From NCBI RefSeq assembly GCF_037975245.1, contig NC_092568.1:37908501-37972500 (forward strand): a stretch of DNA of 64,000 nt. Direction: 5' to 3'. The stretch comes from Apostichopus japonicus. Taxonomy: Eukaryota > Echinodermata > Holothuroidea > Aspidochirotida > Stichopodidae. The notes under the pieces are model-generated. The model saw only the letters and a program-made list of their open reading frames with translations. It was not told the DNA's origin and did not search any database. Positions 1-13,795 of the stretch are shown one piece after another. Position numbers and translations under genes: made by a program. Position 1 is the stretch's first letter. The number at the start of each line of letters is the position of its first letter.

Positions 1-75
1 GATCCTAGCATCTTTTCCCTGTCACCCTTCAGTGCCATACTATACCGGTTTTCACATTCATTTTCTTGTTTCTAG

Positions 76-211
76 CTTTGTGATTCGTTTCCTTGAGCTT
101 GACGGTCTGACCGTTCTTTTGGACTTCTTGCAACAAATGGACTTTGTGACCATGGAGAGTGGCATCCATACGTCATGTATCGGTTGCATTAAAGCCCTCA
201 TGAATAATTCA
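76..211 (+). CDS. DAAM1: DAAM exon 1 of window: FH3/GBD armadillo segment
   Basis: Acceptor tttctag precedes it and GTAAGA follows. The first base completes a codon from an upstream exon outside the window. It encodes 45 residues beginning [11 protein letters not shown] and ending IKALMNNS, matching the FH3 region of DAAM proteins closely. Confidence 0.95.
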
Positions 212-3200
212 GTAAGAATTTGAATCCTAATGAATCCTTTACATTTTTTCCAATGTAAGAGCATAAAATGTCTGTCTAGGATGTGTGATTACATAAAAAC
301 CCTCTTTTTGTTAGGTATGATTAGTTTTTAACGGTGGTTAAATTCCTCTTGTAACATATATATACAGTTGCCATGTTGTAATGTCAGCAGAAGTGAGGAA
401 TATTTAAGTTTGGATATTTATTTGTCTAAATGGGGGGGGGGGGGGAGGGGGTGGGAGAAATGATGGGAAATAAGAGAATATTTATTGGAATTAGTGCAGT
501 CGATGTGCGTAAAGATTGTTATTTCAATGATAATAGTGGTGCTGAATATCATTAAAAGTCTATCTCTATTGGCTATAAAGAGGTTTTTGTACAGGATTCA
601 TAAACATATAAATCTTTGGCAAGAAAGGTACAGAAATAATCAGTCTGCATTAGAAAATGCAACAGAAATTAGGAAATCTGTTTACCTCTGTTCAAAATTG
701 TCAACAAGTTACAAGTAGGTAACTAGATAACATTAGCAGAGGATGTATCATATTAATGAACACAAACTTTGCTCTATGAAATTATTCTTATAAAAAATAA
801 CTTTTTGAAGTTGAAACAATCTTCCACACTTATCCCCCTCCCTTCCCTTACAGCTTGGCCGGGCTAACGTTTTGGCCCACCCCACAGCTATCAACATCAT
901 CTCGCAAAGTCTCGCCACGGAGAACATCAAGACAAAAATTCAAGTTTTAGAAATCCTTGGCGGTGTCTGTCTGGTTCCCGGAGGTCATAAAAAGGTTTTA
1001 GATGCCATGTTTCACTACCAGAATTATGCTTCAGAAAGGACACGGTTTCAGGTAATTATGGAAAAATATTCTTGTTTACTACAGCAGCTGTCATTTGAGA
1101 GATTTGTTTGCGGGTTCTTTTGTTTTTGACCCCACATGCTTAATTTTATTCAGAAAGTTGCCCAGTTTGACTACCAAATATGCATTATATTTTCCACTGT
1201 GATGTATGAATGGCTGTTAACTTTGTTTGTAACCAATATTCAAGTAGGAGCAAGCAATGTTAAAAGACATAAGAGTGCATATTTCAACCTACATTAAGTT
1301 TTCTTGAATTTTGTAAAGGAAATTAAAGAGTTGTCACAATAAAGTGAAGCATTAAGAAGCATCACTCCATTGGTTGTGAAATTCATTATAACTCTGCCAT
1401 GCTTATATGTCACTTGAAAATAACATCTGTAAACAGAAGGTACTCTCAAAGCTGAGAGCACCATGGAAATCTTTTTTTTGTTGTAATTGTAAGTGTAATG
1501 CTTGAAGTGTGTTGTAATGTTAAGGCATTGTGGCCATGTTAGCATATCTAGCAAGTTTGGGTTGTTATACAGTCCCTGTAATCATTTGAGTCAGGGAAGT
1601 GTCGGGCAGATGAGTGTTGAGAATTCAGCTCAAAATTACTAGAGTAAAATTCATTTTGGCTGTCAATTGGAAACTTTCTGTAGGAAATTTTCTGGATTTA
1701 ACTGTTCGACTCGGGTATTAAATGTCTTGAGAAATGTGATTCTATTTTTAGTTTGTTCTGGTTTATTCTGTATCGCAATAAAACTGGATCATGCTTGATA
1801 TTGCTAGTTTATATTACTTGTTTCATCTTTCACATCTTTTTCAATAAATTTGTCAATGTTAGAGAACCTATTTGACTGTTCAAATATCAAACCAGAAGAA
1901 ATAACTTTTAGGAACATGGTTCAAGCAAAATTCCTTCCTGCAGTTATGTGTGAAACATGTATTCTTGAGTGTATTGTACATTCAGGGAGATATGGAAATA
2001 GAAAAAAGCGCAGATATTACATTTAGCATTTATAATATCAAAGGTGAGTCTCGAATTCTTGTCTGGAAACAAAAAAGAAAAAGAAAAGAAAAATGAATTA
2101 AAAAAGAGAGAAACTACAAAACTGTTAGCATTTCCTCTTATTAAGAATTTGGTAGCATGAATGTCAAACAAATTTTGTAGGTAGGTTAGTTTTTTTTTGC
2201 TACATTATTTGTGTTATAGAATGAGATGGGTCATTGCGCTGATAGTGTCATAGTGTCATTCACCAAGGATGTACTGTGCTATAAACGTTACCTGTTCACA
2301 CTAGAAATGGCAGCACAAGAGTGTTAATGTTGTGATGGGACAGGTAAGCTTGTGTCTTTCAAGTATACCAACCCGATTTTATTTGGAGTGTCGGTTTTAT
2401 GTTTGCGGCCACCCTTGAAATTTTTTTTTTTAAAGATTCCGTAGGTTTGTTTTAAAAACTTATTTTTTTGTTTTTATTATTTTTTCACACAAGCCGGAAT
2501 ATAGAAGAAGTATTGTGTAAATTAATCTTCATGAATAATTTTGTTATTTCTGATTGAGGACTAACTTTGTGACACTGTTGCCAATGTTTGATGACCAGTT
2601 GTTGTTAATAATGTTAGGGTTTTATCAATCTTAAAATCTTGTCATTTCAGAGGTTAGTCAATGATTTGGACCGCAGCACGGGGAAGTATCGGGAAGAGGT
2701 GAATCTGAAGACTGCGATAATGTCTTTCATCAATGCAGTTATCAAGTACGGCGCAGGAGAGGTGAGTAGTCTTGATCCTAATGAAACATTGTAACAACAA
2801 AAATGAGAAATAATGAATATCTGGTGGCTTTTCTGGTTATTTCGCTCAACAAACACAGACTGTTACTTGATTTGATTTGATTTTGATTTTTTACTTTGAT
2901 TAGACAGAAGTTACTTTGATTTGATCTCAATTATGATTAAGTTTCCTGCTTCCCTGTTAAGGTAATAAAATATTTGTACTCTGAAATATTCATTACAAAT
3001 GGTTTGTAGTGTTAAGGATGGAGGGACAGACCCTGCTTCAGATAGCTTTGAAATGAAAGTAGGCTCAACTTGCAGTTCCTTATCTGAATTTTTGTAAAGA
3101 AAGGTATGCCTGTTTTGTTTTTGGGTTTACAGTTTCAAATTTGTATGAAAATAGATAACCTTAACTTCTGAGGTTACTAGGGTCTGGTGAGTAATAGTCA

Positions 3201-6200
3201 TTGTTTGCTCATTTTTATATTTTGGGTGCAACAAAGGAACCACTGAGGGTGTAGGGAATTTTGAAAGATTTTCAAATCTTTCCTGAAAGGTAGAATTTTG
3301 TAGCATACTGTGGGACAATGCAGTCTTTTGTATTCATGAAATATGAATGGGTTTTGTTTCCATTTGACAATGACCTTGTGTAAACTTGCCCCCTGATTGT
3401 ATAGGGTTAGTTCTAGAGAGACTGCTTTGCTGGTGAAAGAATTGATCTGTTGTAGATAACATTCAGTCCTTTTCCTGTTTCTTACAACCCACTCACGTCA
3501 ATGAAAATTAGGACCTTGCTTACGTGGCTACTTTCATTTTCCAATAATCAAGCTGAATTGATTTTTTTCCCCGTAGGAAACCTAAGGAAGAACTTATATG
3601 TTTTATGGTGGAAATGGTTGCAAACTTGATTGCATTTGAAGAGCTTTTGTATCCCAAATGCTGATAATTTTGTCTTATTTATGAGTTCGGACAATCATTT
3701 AGTCAGTTTGGCAGTCTATTCTATAACAGTTAAAGTAAACAACGCAGCCTATTTTAATTACTAAAATTTGAATGGAAAATAATTCCTTATATTTTTCTGT
3801 TGACTTTTCATTTTAAAGAGGTTATCTATATTAAGTGACTGGTAAAAAATATTGGTTCAACTTGATAAAAGGTCTAATACCTAATTTCTTGACCTACTTC
3901 TGTAATCCAACTAGTATCGTAGAAACTGGGTTACCTTGTTGCTCTGTTAGTTTCTCTTGACCAGCATTTTTGTAACAAGCTCGGGATATACAAGTGCTAC
4001 TGCATTGTTGCATTTGCATTTCTGTTGGTGGCGCTTGGGTGGATATTTGATATTTAATTTCTGATTGAATCGAGTTAAAAAAAAAGTATAAACATTGTAG
4101 AATGTTGAAAATGCAAAAGGTCAAATATGGAAGTCTTTTTTGGTCTCACGACACATAGCATACCGTAATGGAATCATGCAATTGGCCCTCCCATAGACTT
4201 TCATAGTCATAGTTTTATATTTAATGGGCACTGTAGGTTCAAGGGTTTAAATAAATGGAAGAGCTGGCAATCATATAATCATATATAACCATGTCCCCAA
4301 CCCCCCCCATTCTCCCCCACCCTAACCTGCAAGAACGGTTTTAATGCAAGACTATTCAAATGACTGTAATCTTTGATGTCATGGAAGTCATCTACATGAG
4401 AAATTTCCTCTCACTGCTTTGCTTCTTTTATATTGTGAAGTTTACATAGCGAAATCTGAGCACAATCGTGGTAGCCTGAAGCAATGAAATCCAGTCGCAG
4501 TTTATTTAAGAAATTCAGAAGGTGGGAGGGTCTGGTAGGGGAATCCTATTTGTCTTGGAAGGCTATTAAAGGCCCCCCGTGACCCTGTGGCTTTTTTGTC
4601 CACAAATGAGACAATGAAGGAACATTCAGGCATTTGAACATTAAAAACACATTTAATGTCCCTTGCTGTAGTTAAAATTTCATTTGGGATCGATAATGTT
4701 GTGTTTTTTCGCTGGAAGAAGAAATTTTCCTTTCATTGGTATTGGGGTATTGAGTTGCGTTAATGTTGTCGTAAATGAAGATTTATTTCAGCAGCGGCAG
4801 ATGAACAGAAAATGTTTTCAAAGGTTTTTATCTCTGAAGTGTGGTGATGTATCTGTTTTGTTCACTCTAGGAAAGCTTGGAGTTTAGAATTCATTTAAGG
4901 TACGAGTTTTTGATGCTTGGTCTCCAGCCTGTGATTGACAAGATGAGAAGTTTGGAGAATGCTACCCTGGACAGGTAATGATTTACGCAAGAAGTACTTA
5001 TTCAGGCTTGTTTGGAATTCCAGATCAGATATAAATGTTAAAAAGGAAAATGTCATTAATTTTGCTTCAAAACCCCTAGTTGATTTTATTGGTTTGCACT
5101 TCAATTCATCAAAAACTTATATTTTCATTAAAATGCAGTTTTGCAGCTATAAACCAACTTTTTAATGTTAGATACATAGATCTTGAACTCCGTGTGAAGG
5201 TGGGTAGTATGATTCCACACACTGTTGTTGTTGCAGATAAACACACACAAATGTACATATATCTGTTGCTTTGAATGTCCTGGTATGGTCATTTAAAATG
5301 ACCACAAAATTAAGTTGCACTTTGTTAGGTTAAACGCCCCTCTCTGGCAGGTAACCGATCCTTGTGAGTATGACCATTGCAGAGTACTTTGGCCGTGAAA
5401 GACGAGGTTCTCACGTTATGTGTCAAGTGTGTGTGATTGTTGTGACTGTTTATACCACATTAGATGTTTCTGTTCATTAGCCACAATGGCAATACACTGA
5501 ACACCCAGTCTGTAGCAATTTTTGCCTTGACACGCACCATTTCAATTCATCAAATTGAACACAACGTAATCAAATCTTGTCACAGTTTGTTTTCATGGAG
5601 GGAAAACTGTCTTTTGGTTTTTTACCAAAGAAAGGAAAATGAAAAGTTATTTACCAGCTGAAGTATTGCCTGGGGAAGTAATCAATGCGGAATGAGTTAT
5701 GTGGTAGCTAACTGTACACGTCAGAAAAGACTTGTATGTACGAAAAGTAACTGCACTGATAGTATTAGCCACTCTTTGGGAGGAAAATGGGAAACAATTG
5801 ATAATGGCGGAAAATATTACATATGGCACACAGAACTTTCTTAGTATTTATCATGTATTGATTGAGAGAAGACAATATGGAGGGTTGTGGGGGTAGGGGG
5901 CGGGATGGACAGGGGTGGTTTATGGATAGGTCGCAGGGGAGGTGATTAGGGAGTGGAGAGGGTGTAGCTGGAAACAGAGAGAGAATATAATATTGGAATC
6001 AACAGCAATAGATATTATTATTATTATTATTATGGTTCCTTATATAGCGCAAATACTATAACATATATATATATTCAAATGCGCTTTACATGATGAAGAA
6101 TAAAACAATAATAAGTAGAATTAAAAAACAAAACATATATTTATAGATATTTTATGAATCCAAGATGGGATGTGGCTTTGATTCAAGAAAGAAGAATACA

Positions 6201-9200
6201 TCTCCCGGCACTTGACCTTGAAATTAAACTTGGTCGTTAAAAATACGAACGACATCAGACAATAAGACGGGTAGGGTCACCCACATCTCTCCGTGGATGA
6301 TGAGCTCTTCAACTCATTTCTCTTTCACAGGCATTTAAATTTTTTCGAGATGGTTAGAAATGAAGATGAAAGGACTATGGCAAAGAGATTCGAAATGGTG
6401 AGTTCAGGAAAGTTTGTTTTGTGGAAGCAAGCAGTGGCTATCTGTAAAGTTCAGTGATAGTTATAGGGTCCCAGCTTATTAAAAGGAAAGAAAATTCCCC
6501 AGTGGTGGGGCACTTTGTGGAGTGTATCAGTAGGATGTTGTATTTCTCAGTGTGTAAATGGTGTTAGGGTGTCAGGTATATACTCTGGTATGTTTCGCCA
6601 TGAGTTACGAAATACTTATTTTGTATCCACCCAAACACACACACATAAAGCTGATAACCTTAATGTCCTGGTGAGATGGAATCCTATTCATTATAAAGTT
6701 TAGCTTTAATCTTTAAGTTTCACTTCATTCCTCTTCCTTTTTCTCCTCACTACAACCGCACCCTTGTCCTTCTGTGTCTAGATCTCTTGGTATTATTTTT
6801 AGTGCTGCCCTCCCTTAGTGACTGATTTTTAACACCCTTCCCTTCTCAATCCCCATCCATATTGTTTGAAGAGCTATTTTTGTATTAAACATGCTACAAA
6901 TTGTGATTACTTGGTATAAACAGCACTGTCTACCCCCTCCCCCCCCCAAAAAACAACAAAAATATTGAAAAGAAGGAAGGAATAGGGATGGCAAAATATC
7001 ACCTAGAAATGAATGTTTGTTCATAAGATGACTTACAATTTCGACTCGCTTTATTCCAACTTTCGCTGCTTCTTTCTTCGCCGCAGATCCACATCGATGC
7101 CAAGAGCGCTACCAGCATGTTTGACGTACTGAAGAAGAAGATCGCTCACTCAGAAGCATATCCCAGTTTCCTCTCAGTCCTCCAACATCTGCTACTCCTG
7201 CCGAGTAAGATTTCCATTTCTCCATCTCCATGTCTTCCTCAAAAATCTGAGACTTAATGAAGCATATATTGATTGATAAAGGTGGTAGGGACTTGAAAGT
7301 CAAGGTTAGGCTGTTATTCTGATTAGCGTCTTCTTCTCTTGAGCAGATAAACTCTCCGACTTGTTTACCAAAATACATTTGGTTCTGCTGATGCGTTCCT
7401 TAAAATCAGTTTATTGTTGATCATATTCGGTCCTTTTTTTTTCTTTTTTTTTACCTGAACGTTAATGAATTTTGTTGGAGAACAGCATCATCTCAAAGCT
7501 CATTATCTTAATAAATTATTCTTTTAGTTTTAGAGAAGGTTTTCATTTGTGCTAGTTATATACCTTTCAAAGAATGAAGTTTTTGTATCCCATTCAACTT
7601 CCTATTATTAATTTGTTTTGTGTGAAACATACAGTAGTGCCAACATATAATAAAATGTCAACATAAAAATATAGGAGTTAAAATTAAAAGGAAATGTAGA
7701 AAAAAGAAAGAAAAAAGAAGGGTAAAATTGCATTTTGAGATGTTTAGCTTGTTATGTTGGGTTGCATTCATACCATCTGATCAAATACTACGATGATTCA
7801 TGTCGACTTATTTGAAGACTTATCTTTCAAACCGACCACAAATAAGTCAGAAATACCTGAAGTGTCATACTTCTATTAGCGATATATCCTACAATGTGCT
7901 AGTAAATTATCTTCTTATGTTCTTATGTGTCACTGGCACTGATAAGCCTGTCACACTGCAGGGTCTAACCCATCGGTATAATCAACTTATGACGTATTGA
8001 GCGGAGTCAGATTTCTGTGAATCGGTCTCAGACTACATTCCAAATTTTGTTGTTTAACACCGCTGCTGAAGTTTAACCGAGTCGATGATAAGAAGTCTTT
8101 GTTTTTGAGATTGTTATATAAATAGTCATCAGTTTCAGCAATATGCTTTGTTAAACATCTCTGAAAATATACATCTGACAGAGTAGGTTTGTTTTGGTTA
8201 CTCCTCAGGAGAACTACTCTCAACATGTGGAATTGGTTTTGTCAATCTTGAACTCTATATATAGTAGTAGCTACTCATGCAAATTGGTGGGTGGTGGGGA
8301 AGAGGTGGGGGGGTGAGGTGACCGGACTATGCCATTGGAATAATGTGATGTGGCAAGTATTCCTGATAGAATATTTATTTGTAACCAAAACAAAAGTATC
8401 TAGTGATTATTGTTTTCGATGAATGTTTTGATTATTAGTTTTCATTAATGTTTTCATCTTGCAAATCAATAACAAAGAAGGGGACACTTTTTATTTTGGT
8501 TTGATTATTTCATTTGCTAGATCTCTGCCATTAGAAATTTGGCAAAAAGTACATCATCAGGATTGCATGATTATTTATTATATAATAATTTTGAAAATAG
8601 ATTAGACCGTCGAGATTGAATGCTTTTAATGATTTTAAGAGACCCATAGATAGCACTTTGGATGAAAATCTTAATAATCCGAATGTAAACCACACTTCTT
8701 TTCACTATTTCCTTACAACATTTGAAAGTAATTTTTAATTGGCATTAATTGCTTTTTTAAACTGATATCACTTAATTTAATATGACATAATATTTTTTTC
8801 AGAGAATGGACGCAGCGAACACCACTGGTCACTCATTGACAGACTGCTACAACAGATCGTGCTCCAGTATGACGATGGTGGTAACCCGGATATTGCCCCC
8901 TTCGATATCAACTTCAAAGATGTCATTGAAAAGGTCATCAACCAAGACCTCGTCCAACGAAAGATGGCTGAAGAAAAAGAACAAGGTATTTGGTTTGCCG
9001 TTTGATTAACCTGGTGACAAATGTTTTTGCAAAAACAAATAAGCCAGAATATCTAGAAAAAGGGTACAATGATTACTTTTGATCAAACTTTGTGACCCTT
9101 TCCCCCTCCTCTTCCCTCGCCTTCCCTGCCCTCCCCTCTCCTTCTCTCCCCTTCCTTTCCCTCCCCCTTCCCTCCCAGTTAATCTTCCTTCGAAGAGCCT

Positions 9201-12200
9201 GTTCACTAATTGAGAGAGAGTGGTCTTGTCTGACCCTTATTGAATCCCTCAGAATTATTTCAAGTATTAGAATAATCAGAATAATTTCAAGAATCAGATT
9301 TCAAGAATCATCAAGAAATTACCTTTGGGGAAACTTTCAACAAATGAAAAGCAATATGAGCAAGATAGAATTGAGGTGAAACGGAATTCATTTATCTGTA
9401 TGAGATTAGTATCGGAAAAGGTAGGAAGGAAATGTCTGCTGGATGTTAAGTTAACTGCAAAGTGAAAAGATGTGTTTATCCAAAAAGGAAGATTTATTTG
9501 AAGGGTGACTCACAGGCTGATATCTGTAGTATCCTGTTTAATCGGAAGACTAGCAAAAATAATCAAAGAAACGTCAGGATTTCCTTGAGACATATTCTTA
9601 TCAATTGTAAGTGTTTTGTTTAAGTGTATAACAGAACTTGAAAGCATTTTTGAACTGTCTTGGATTTATTCATGAATGTTCCAGGTGATGAAAATGAGAA
9701 GTAATTGTAAGGCCCCCCCCCCCCCCCGAGATGAAAAGTTTGCAATGAATATAAGGCCTCTGGGTAAAGGATTCATGATACTGCTGTGTAAAGGGATGTT
9801 TGCATTATTGGTGTAACTTTAGAGGTATTATCGATATTACCTGAAGGTCAATTTTGATAGTGGTTGGTGCCATCCATAGCAACCATTCTGTTATTTTCCC
9901 ATATCACCATAGTTTTATGAAGTTACAAAGCTACGGTTTCAAGATTCATGTTTCAGCCGCTGTCTAGAAATGATGAGAGTTAGATTTAAAGTTGTCAATT
10001 TGGTGGTTAGAAATCTGTGGATTCCATACTAAAACTGTCCTTGAATACTATGGACATCCTTGACGGAATGTCAGCCTGTGTCAATGGGCTCATAGCTTGT
10101 TTTTAGCTTAGTTTAGCTTATTATGATAGCAAGAGGGGTTACAAAGATACTTTTACTCCTTTTTGAAAGTTTAAATAATATCATCCCCAATTCTTCTGAT
10201 TGATTTGTTAGATGAGGTGTTGATGCCTTACTTCCCTGAAGTGTGACAGTTGTAAATGAAATAATCCTTTTTTTAAAACACGAGTGAATTGTTTCCTCTT
10301 ACACACAGCATGTGCAGAATTGAGGGCAGAGCTGGGCAGGAAAGACAGAGAAATGGAGAGCAAAGAACAAGCCAGGGTAAGGAAAACCTGCTCGGTTGAA
10401 TCACTCTTTATTTGTATTCAATGTTTCTGTATAGATTAGAGAATATCGTGTCAAAGGTCAGATGGAGCATCTTGCACCTACCTTTGGTGTACTCCCTTGT
10501 TAATTTTCCCCTCAGCATCATGTCGCACTCCCTTATCTTACTAAACGTTCGTTTACTCTTCAGAGGAGAGGTATACTCCAGAGATTGTCTGCCAGACATG
10601 AGAGAAATCAATTCAGTTTTGTTCATGAGAAAACACATTCCCACATCTCTTGATTCATTTAGAAATACAAATTTGAATGGCAGGATTTGCCATGGGTACA
10701 GTCTGTGTACATGTGGAATGTACAATGGTTTCAGTGCAAGGGCTCAGTGCAAGGGCTCAGTGCAAGGGTCAGTGCAAGGGGTCAGTGCAAGGGCTCAGTG
10801 CAAGGGGTCAGTGCCATCAATATGTGTAACCACTGAGGAAGGTGAATAAACATTTAAATGGGGACGGGTGAACAGCCAGGGGATTTTGGTATTCATTGAA
10901 AGTCCTTGAATGTAAATGATGTGAATGATTTCATCTCATGCCTTGCTTCAATTGTTTGTGGTATACCACTGCTTGGTTATATCTAATGTAATCATTTCAA
11001 GGAGAATTTCAAGGGTAGGGTCCCCTTAAATACAGGTCACTTTCAGAAGAATTTCAGTAGGTATTCTTTTTTCTCTCTTGCAAATCTCTGTCTCCATCTT
11101 TACTACAATTCCCAGATGACTCATTTACAAATGATACATTCTGGTTGAAACATCAAAACATTATTCTCATTTCTTCATGCCAAATAATGAGAGTATCGAC
11201 CTCTCTGAGCTTTTGTCATTTTCCAAACAATTTTACCATCTGTCATTGCTCAAAGCTGTGAATTTTGAACTCTTTGCAATATTCTATACCATGGTATTTG
11301 GCACTTTCCATCAGTTCATATGATATCAAATATTCATAAAGAAGTTAGGAAAGAACAATCAGCAACTTCTCTTATATTAATTTTATGGAAGCAGCTGTTT
11401 GTAATAGAATTAAGATCTCACAAATTTTGTGAAACAGTGATTTCAATCTTCGGAAGTTGTCTAGAAGCATTAGACCAACATTAATTTTGATTGTCAAACT
11501 AGCCTCTGTTGTGACCATTGGTTTTAGTGCTCTGTCCATTTTTGATAGGGAACTGTAGAGTATGTGTGTATATTCATCGAACCAATAGACGTGTTACTTT
11601 GGGCAAATTTGAAATGAAACGTGAACCAGAGGTTTGACATCATACCCGCAGGAATAATATCTTCTCTTCTTCGGCCTAATTGCTCGATTCTGGACTTAAT
11701 TCTCTCAAAACTAATAACAATTTCTTGACTAACATGCCACTATTTCATTCCTAAAATTGATAAAACTCATATTCTTTGTTTCTCGTAATAAATAAAGAGA
11801 AAGTTGAGATCATTTAACTCTGAAATTAGAAAAAAATGTGTGGATTATAATAATTTTAATTCATGTAACTTTCTTGAAAGAAAAAATGGACCCCAAGGGG
11901 GCTGGCAGTAGATATTCAGCTTCAAGTGTCAGCCTTTCAATGGAATAATCCTTCTGCTGTATCAACACAACTCTAAAAACAACTTTTAAATTCTGATCTG
12001 CGGCTAGTCTTTCTGCAGCAAATGATAATGATGCAAACCACAACAATGCAAAAGCTAAAAGCACTGCCAAATAGCTATGTAATATAATAACGATGAATGA
12101 TATTGTAGAGAGGGAACAGTCCAAATATTAGAGAGATTAAATCACGACTGTTGACACTGATTAATGTAGGTGAATACTGCTCTTTAACATAGTAGAGTGT

Positions 12201-13725
12201 AATTGATGTGTTTCATTAAAGACCACAAGATAAGCTGGAGGCGATGAATGTTCATACGAGATATGGAAGGGAGACAAACAACTTGAAATGGTAGGATAGT
12301 AAAAGTGACTGAATTGAAGAAATACGTATCGAGTGGGAAAGTGTGAAGGAGGAGAGAGTTGATAGATGTTTCTGAGGTGGGGGAATGTGTGGAGAGGAGG
12401 AATGTGGGGAGAGGGGGAATGTGGGAAGAGGGGGAATGTGAGGAGAGTGGGATGTGGGGAGAGGGGGGACTGTGGGGAGAGGGGGGACTGTGGGGAGAGG
12501 GGGGACTGTGGGGAGAGGGGGACTGGGGAGGGGGTTGAGGGGGAGAATGTGGGGAGAGAGGGAATGTGGGGAGGGAGAATGTGAGGAGAGGGGGAATGTC
12601 AAACTTGCAAGGGAGAATAGTATGGAAGACTGGGAGGAAACAAAATCTTTGACATAAAAATATAGGAAAACTGTAGAGGACATGCAACTCTCAGGTGGTC
12701 ACATGACCTTCTACATCGAAGACGTTGAAGAAGCTAACCAAATTGCATTCACCAGTTAACAGGCCAAAATTTAACATGTTGAAAAGTTCCAAAATAAGAG
12801 TTGTTCTGGTTCAATATTTATCATTTTCATGTCAAACTGTTCAGCAGATGCATTGGATCCAAGTCCCTAGTAATTATAGATATTTAATTTGGTGTAAATA
12901 GTGAATGTAGTTCCATATTTTTTTGGGTCAGTGTATAGTTTTTACTATGTGGTAGTGGTATGAAGTTTGATATATTAATTTACTTATATTCACTATTTTA
13001 TTTTTTTTGCATCTTTCTCTGCATGTATGTATCTTGTCTATTTATTTGACTATTTGTTTTTGGTAGTTTTAGCAGATTTTTCTTTCTTGTTTCATAGAGA
13101 TCATTTCCAATTGAAATAACTACACTGGTAGGTTAAATTCTCTAAGAATTCTGCAAAACTTCCAACTTTGCTTGGTTTTATATTCTCATAACAATTTTTA
13201 AATTTTTCTTTCTTTCATTAATTTTTTTTTTTGTAGCTTGCTATTTTTCTGGCTTCCTTGCCAAGAGTTTGAAGCATCCACCCCTCCTCTAAAAAACCCT
13301 CAGCACTCCCCTCTCTTAACCGCAGCCTTTAAACGCGTGTTACAAGCAAGTATAAACACAAAATTGTAGATTTGTGTAATATGCAACTAACTGTTATTTA
13401 AATAATTGAAGTTTCTTTCAGAGACACTTTCATTAACAACTAAGTGTCACATAGGAATTGTATTGAGTTTTGTTTACAATCCTTGACTAAGCACTGCATG
13501 TAAAAGTGTATGGAGGCATCCAAGGAGATTTAATACAACAAAGTAAAAGTTTGGTTTAGTAAATATATTCCATACAAAGGCTTAAACAGCCAAAAACCAT
13601 TGACAAAATGTTTTCTTCACAACTAGACAGACAACTGGAAAACAAACTTCTTTCTATCATTTTTCACAACAAAAATCTTGAGGGTCAAGGATCCAGTTAA
13701 TAGTTATATAGCTGTATACTATATA

Positions 13726-13756
<31 letters not shown>

Positions 13757-13761
13757 ATATG

Positions 13762-13795
<34 letters not shown>

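Noticed and set aside
5686-5829. Short frame with MSYVVANCT resembling a THAP-domain start
   Set aside because: The next expected Cys/His spacing and Trp/Pro residues do not follow; it is intronic and short.
10412-10849. 145-codon plus-strand open frame
   Set aside because: No similarity to known proteins, no splice context, and its end runs through a 14-15 bp minisatellite; it is intronic to DAAM.
12184-12687. Open frames rich in Pro/Ser/His or Gly/Glu on both strands
   Set aside because: Low-complexity translation of the G-rich minisatellite; no conserved sequence or splice support.
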